This document shows, piece by piece, positions 61,601 to 64,000 of a stretch of DNA of 64,000 nucleotides (its first letter is position 1; each line of letters opens with the position of its first letter). The translations under genes and the position numbers were made by a program. The notes below the pieces were generated by a model. The model made no database searches and was not told where the DNA came from. It was given only the letters and a program-made list of their open reading frames with translations. Source of the DNA: Geobacter sp. OR-1 (GTDB lineage Bacteria; Desulfobacterota; Desulfuromonadia; Geobacterales; DSM-12255); the NCBI RefSeq assembly GCF_000813145.1, contig NZ_BAZF01000013.1, positions 62,001 through 126,000 on the forward strand. The letters are read 5' to 3'.

Positions 61601-64000
61601 ACTTGCCAACGCCAGCACCCACGTCAACAGGAGGATTGATGTCAAGGCGGGGAATGGTAAGAGCTTTACCTATGACGCCGCTTTCAAGAGCTGCACTGAA
61701 ATCAGCTGCCATGGCGGAAAAGGTTCGCTGACGCAGGTCTGGGGTACTCCGGTTTCTTCGGACTGTACCGGTTGCCATGGTAACAATGCCGGCAGTTCCA
61801 ACCCGATCAACAGCAACAAGCATACCGCGCATATCAATAATCCTGATATCGGCGGCAACTTCAAATGTGCCGAGTGTCATGCCCCGACCATCAATGCCGA
61901 TGACAGGACCTTTGCCAACCGGCAGCTTCATGGCAACGGCATGCTCAACTACTCCGGTGTCAGGGCAGGCAGGAACTATGATGCCGCCCAGGGGAACTGC
62001 GCCAACAGCTATTGCCATACCGATGGCAAGGGTGTCCAGAATGCATCGTTCAGTCTGAGCAATGGCTGGAAATCGGCGGTTACCTACGCAAACTGCGTCG
62101 GCTGCCACGGCAATGCCGCCTCACCGGCATTCAGCAGCGTCGCCGGCGAACCTAACTATTCCAATGAAACCGAGACCATGCTCCGAGCCAACAGTCATGA
62201 GAGGCACATGGGAGGGCTGGGGAACACGACCTGCGTCTACTGCCACAATTCGACCGTTGACGCGGCCGGGGCACTCCTCGCGGGTACCAATCACATCAAC
62301 CGCACCCGCGACGTACTGGCAGGCGGAGGGAAGAGCTTCGGGTACGATCCGGCAACGCGGACCTGCTCAAACATTACCTGCCATGGCGGCGTCGGAAGCG
62401 CTCCGGTCAGCTGGGGTAAGCTCTTCCCGGTAGATTGTACCGGTTGTCACGGCAACAACGCGCTCGCCCAGAAGCAGATCAGCACCGGCAAGCACAAGGC
62501 GCATACAAACAACAAATCTTTCCTTGGCCGGAACTTCAGTTGTGATACCTGTCATGCCCTTACCGCCGGTGCCGATGATCGGAGCATCCTCAATACCTCG
62601 GTTCATGGCAACGGCTTCAAGAACGTCACCGGCGTCATGTCCGGCGGCAGGAATACCTACATTATCGCAGATGGAGTTTGTTCAGCGACCTACTGTCACA
62701 CCGACGGTAAAGGGAAGCGGAACGCGCCGTTTACCTCCCTGAACGGCTGGAAATCAACGGCAAAGCTGGGATGCAACGGCTGTCACGGCAACGACTCGGT
62801 ACCGGACTTCACCAGTGTCAATGGTGAGCCAAACTACGCCACCACCTTTGCCGGCGATCTGTATGCCAACGATCACAAAAACCATGTGGATTTCGGAGCT
62901 GCCACCTGCATTGACTGCCATGCCGACACTGTTGATACGGCAGGCAATCTCAAACAGGACGTCAACAGCCACTTGAACAGGAGCATCGACGTCGTCTCCG
63001 GTAACGGCAAGACCTTCGAGTACGATAACCTGTCCAAGACCTGCTCCAACATTTACTGCCACGGCGGCAAAGGTTCCTTCAGCAAGGTTTGGGGTACCCC
63101 GGTATCCGCGAACTGCACTGGTTGCCATGGGAACAACGTGGCGAGCCTGCTGCCGATCAGCTCCGGTCGCCACAAGGCGCATATCAACAATGCCGCAACA
63201 TTGGGAACGAACTTCCTCTGTGCCGATTGCCATGCCCTGACGATCAATCCCGACGACCGGACCTTCGCCAACCGGCAGCTCCACGGCAACGGCATGGTCA
63301 ACTACTCGGGTGTCCGTGCGGGCAGGAGCTATGATGCCGCCCAGGGTAACTGCGCCAATACCTACTGCCATACCAACGGCAAGGGTGACCGGAACATCAG
63401 CTTTGATCTGGCAACCGGCTGGAAATCCGCAACCGTGTATGCAAACTGCATCGGCTGTCATGGTAACAACTCGCCGGCGGATTTCACCAGCACGGCCGGT
63501 GAACCGAACTATGTCAGTGTCGGCGTTGGAGCGGAAAGATCCAACAGCCATAAGAAACATGTTGCCACTGCCGGTGCCGCGACCTGCTACTACTGCCATG
63601 CCGACGTGGTCGGCGTTACCGGAACAACGGTAAACACCAGGCATATCAACCGGATGATCACATATTCTACTTCCAATACGGCCGGTAAGACCTTTACTCG
63701 TGGCGCAGACAAGACCTGCTCCAACATCTCCTGTCACGGCGTAGGATCGATCCCGGCAACCTGGGGCGCAACGCTGGATTGTAAAGGATGTCACGGTAGT
63801 AACCTCGCCAGCGGCTCGCCAATCAACACCGGCAAACACTCTGCGCATATCGACAACGCCTCGTTCATCGGCGCCAACTACACCTGCGCAGAATGCCATG
63901 CCAAGACAGTCGGCACCGATACAATAATCATCACACCTGCCAATCACTTCAATGGCTTGGCCGACTACTCTGGCGCCAGGGCCGGCAGGAACTACGATGC
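58692..64000 (+). CDS. Giant multiheme c-type cytochrome, 3' end missing
   Basis: The frame is open from 58692 to the window end (1769 codons) with no stop. The N-terminus has a long basic region and a Sec signal (about 42-65, LLGAALATSLALISP...ADA). I count 44 covalent heme-binding motifs: 30 CXXCH, 13 CX4CH and one CX3CH (59634-59651). From 60018 the motifs follow a strict CX4CH, CXXCH, CXXCH order, the CxxxxCH...CXXCH arrangement known from Geobacter cytochromes. Conserved His outside the motifs (ANSHERH, GKHTAH) could be distal ligands. It is likely exported to the periplasm or outer surface for long-range electron transfer. An ATG at 58737 with GGGAG nine bases upstream is an alternative start. 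Minus-strand frames here are mirrors of the repeats. Confidence 0.93.
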   Translation, partial: MNVLHRRLEKRENKDMRDRLLKTFAGMLAISRKDFQVVLLGAALATSLALISPMVNSADAASQLIHNSTYGGTGKYGVWGQEYTCATCHTKGGTPNIKKINQRIVTPTGLRTVNMNRYTSTSNDTQGILGNDRRTFNLENSVNVCEVCHHRTEYHQYSSSKVAAKVGGLDHSQHKSNKSDCTKCHEHRAAFKRPEADECDVCHGNPPTTISGNGTKLYTNALGDPPPNAGAHDKHRNQMQFECHTCHNNFGHGLLGNDKIEIGFRITSSTWRPFLGVVNKGTFTGTIGGGFNNEYAVAPGNPNTTLLRQAGKASCNIYCHGDNWNVPSGRTGTGVSWTQGPLGTCNNAVCHGTNRLYPPTPVLLSNVSTGAHKTHVGKLGNDDVKCATCHENLPDPHMVNGRVNVNMTLANANLPQVAVQARYNGYVLYSTHTLAASGSYFTCSNLYCHSSVQGSNGTGAPTSFQASVQWGGGYLSCDACHGGQRDNSTPISSGAHAKHITNAYYRYSCDSCHTGAGRSDQLKHADKNIDVAMSASYGGAYSQVANIPGDGFGTCSNVNCHYSKNVGWGDGQLNCNSCHGSDASTLSSGAHSGHISTAANSSLGTPFACSECHAQVVSSNTSVKDYQRHANSFSDYSGRRAGRSYDSASGACANLYCHTDGKGRQNVLFDAGNGWKSGTVYTDCKGCHGNDVAPAFTSLAGEPNYSNANETQPRANSHERHMGGVGTSTCIYCHAGTVNATGVILANSTTHTNRRIDVIAGGTKSFGYNQSTRTCSNITCHGNGSRPVRWGEAFPVDCTGCHGNNAQSFRPLSSGKHTAHVNHNTSIWGRNVRCNTCHALTAGTDDRSILDTSVHGNGFKNFTGVMAGGRGSYTLTTGVCSANYCHSDGKGVQNVPFVQANAWKSTATLDCTGCHGNSAASDFTSVAGEPNYPTDIPGSLRANDHKNHVDFGASTCISCHADTVNSTGVILANASTHVNRRIDVKAGNGKSFTYDAAFKSCTEISCHGGKGSLTQVWGTPVSSDCTGCHGNNAGSSNPINSNKHTAHINNPDIGGNFKCAECHAPTINADDRTFANRQLHGNGMLNYSGVRAGRNYDAAQGNCANSYCHTDGKGVQNASFSLSNGWKSAVTYANCVGCHGNAASPAFSSVAGEPNYSNETETMLRANSHERHMGGLGNTTCVYCHNSTVDAAGALLAGTNHINRTRDVLAGGGKSFGYDPATRTCSNITCHGGVGSAPVSWGKLFPVDCTGCHGNNALAQKQISTGKHKAHTNNKSFLGRNFSCDTCHALTAGADDRSILNTSVHGNGFKNVTGVMSGGRNTYIIADGVCSATYCHTDGKGKRNAPFTSLNGWKSTAKLGCNGCHGNDSVPDFTSVNGEPNYATTFAGDLYANDHKNHVDFGAATCIDCHADTVDTAGNLKQDVNSHLNRSIDVVSGNGKTFEYDNLSKTCSNIYCHGGKGSFSKVWGTPVSANCTGCHGNNVASLLPISSGRHKAHINNAATLGTNFLCADCHALTINPDDRTFANRQLHGNGMVNYSGVRAGRSYDAAQGNCANTYCHTNGKGDRNISFDLATGWKSATVYANCIGCHGNNSPADFTSTAGEPNYVSVGVGAERSNSHKKHVATAGAATCYYCHADVVGVTGTTVNTRHINRMITYSTSNTAGKTFTRGADKTCSNISCHGVGSIPATWGATLDCKGCHGSNLASGSPINTGKHSAHIDNASFIGANYTCAECHAKTVGTDTIIITPANHFNGLADYSGARAGRNYD
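60018..64000 (+). repeat. Tandem six-heme repeats within the cytochrome gene
   Basis: Six consecutive six-heme units begin at the first Cys codon of each leading CX4CH motif: 60018, 60645, 61329, 61998, 62679 and 63351. Spacings are 627, 684, 669, 681 and 672 bases (209-228 residues). From 60645 the units alternate between an A form (ANSHERHMGG or similar before the third heme) and a B form (ANDHKNHVDFGA). A-to-A spacing is exactly 1353 bases twice, so the real duplication unit looks like a 12-heme module of 451 residues. Confidence 0.88.

Noticed and set aside
59355-63947. Several 150-400 codon minus-strand frames and short plus-strand frames in the cytochrome region
   Set aside because: They are shadows of the repeated heme motifs; the true frame runs unbroken from 58692 with all 44 motifs in phase.
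60018-64000. CRISPR-like periodic repeats
   Set aside because: The period is about 670 bases and lies within a coding frame; it is a protein domain repeat.

Overview
The window looks like a chromosomal segment of a Geobacter-type bacterium (Desulfuromonadota/Geobacterales). The sequence-based reasons are a very large multiheme c-type cytochrome that mixes CXXCH with CX4CH heme motifs (a combination characteristic of Geobacter), many radical SAM and cobalamin-binding radical SAM enzymes, and a moderately GC-rich coding style with GTG/TTG starts and overlapping ATGA/GTGA junctions. I see no rRNA, tRNA, insertion sequence, phage gene or CRISPR array.

Layout. (1) Bases 2-46604: 35 consecutive plus-strand genes, mostly overlapping or a few bases apart. 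They encode a methyltransferase-GT2 fusion, four more family-2 glycosyltransferases of the polyprenyl-phosphate sugar synthase type, one family-9 glycosyltransferase, eleven large polytopic GT-C-like membrane proteins (GT39/PMT, YfhO-like and unassigned), six TMTC-like membrane proteins with C-terminal TPRs, seven radical SAM enzymes, a periplasmic FKBP-like protein, a split transketolase, an RmlD-like reductase and a small methyltransferase. A good sigma70-type promoter (36035-36063) marks a sub-operon start inside this block. (2) 46620-48140: one minus-strand B12-type radical SAM gene. (3) 48141-48242: overlapping divergent promoters with an inverted repeat. (4) 48243-56919: four more TMTC-like genes (one on the minus strand), one SPASM radical SAM gene and a small secreted protein. 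(5) 56925-58190: an unrecognised anchored protein on the minus strand. (6) 58191-58691: an AT-rich non-coding region with a sigma54-type -24/-12 promoter. (7) 58692 to the window end: an incomplete cytochrome gene with 44 heme-binding motifs already visible.

How the parts may work together (inference). DPM1-like GT2 enzymes usually charge a polyprenyl phosphate with a sugar at the inner membrane face. GT-C enzymes (GT39, TMTC) use such lipid-phosphate sugars on the periplasmic side. Radical SAM enzymes, the split transketolase, the RmlD-like protein and the methyltransferase could make or modify unusual sugars or carriers. The locus therefore reads as a lipid-linked-sugar glycosylation system with an exceptional expansion of acceptor-side enzymes: ten TMTC-like paralogues plus eleven other GT-C-like proteins. 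It could decorate exported proteins or a surface polysaccharide, possibly including the extracellular electron-transfer apparatus suggested by the neighbouring cytochrome. No substrate is shown by the sequence itself.
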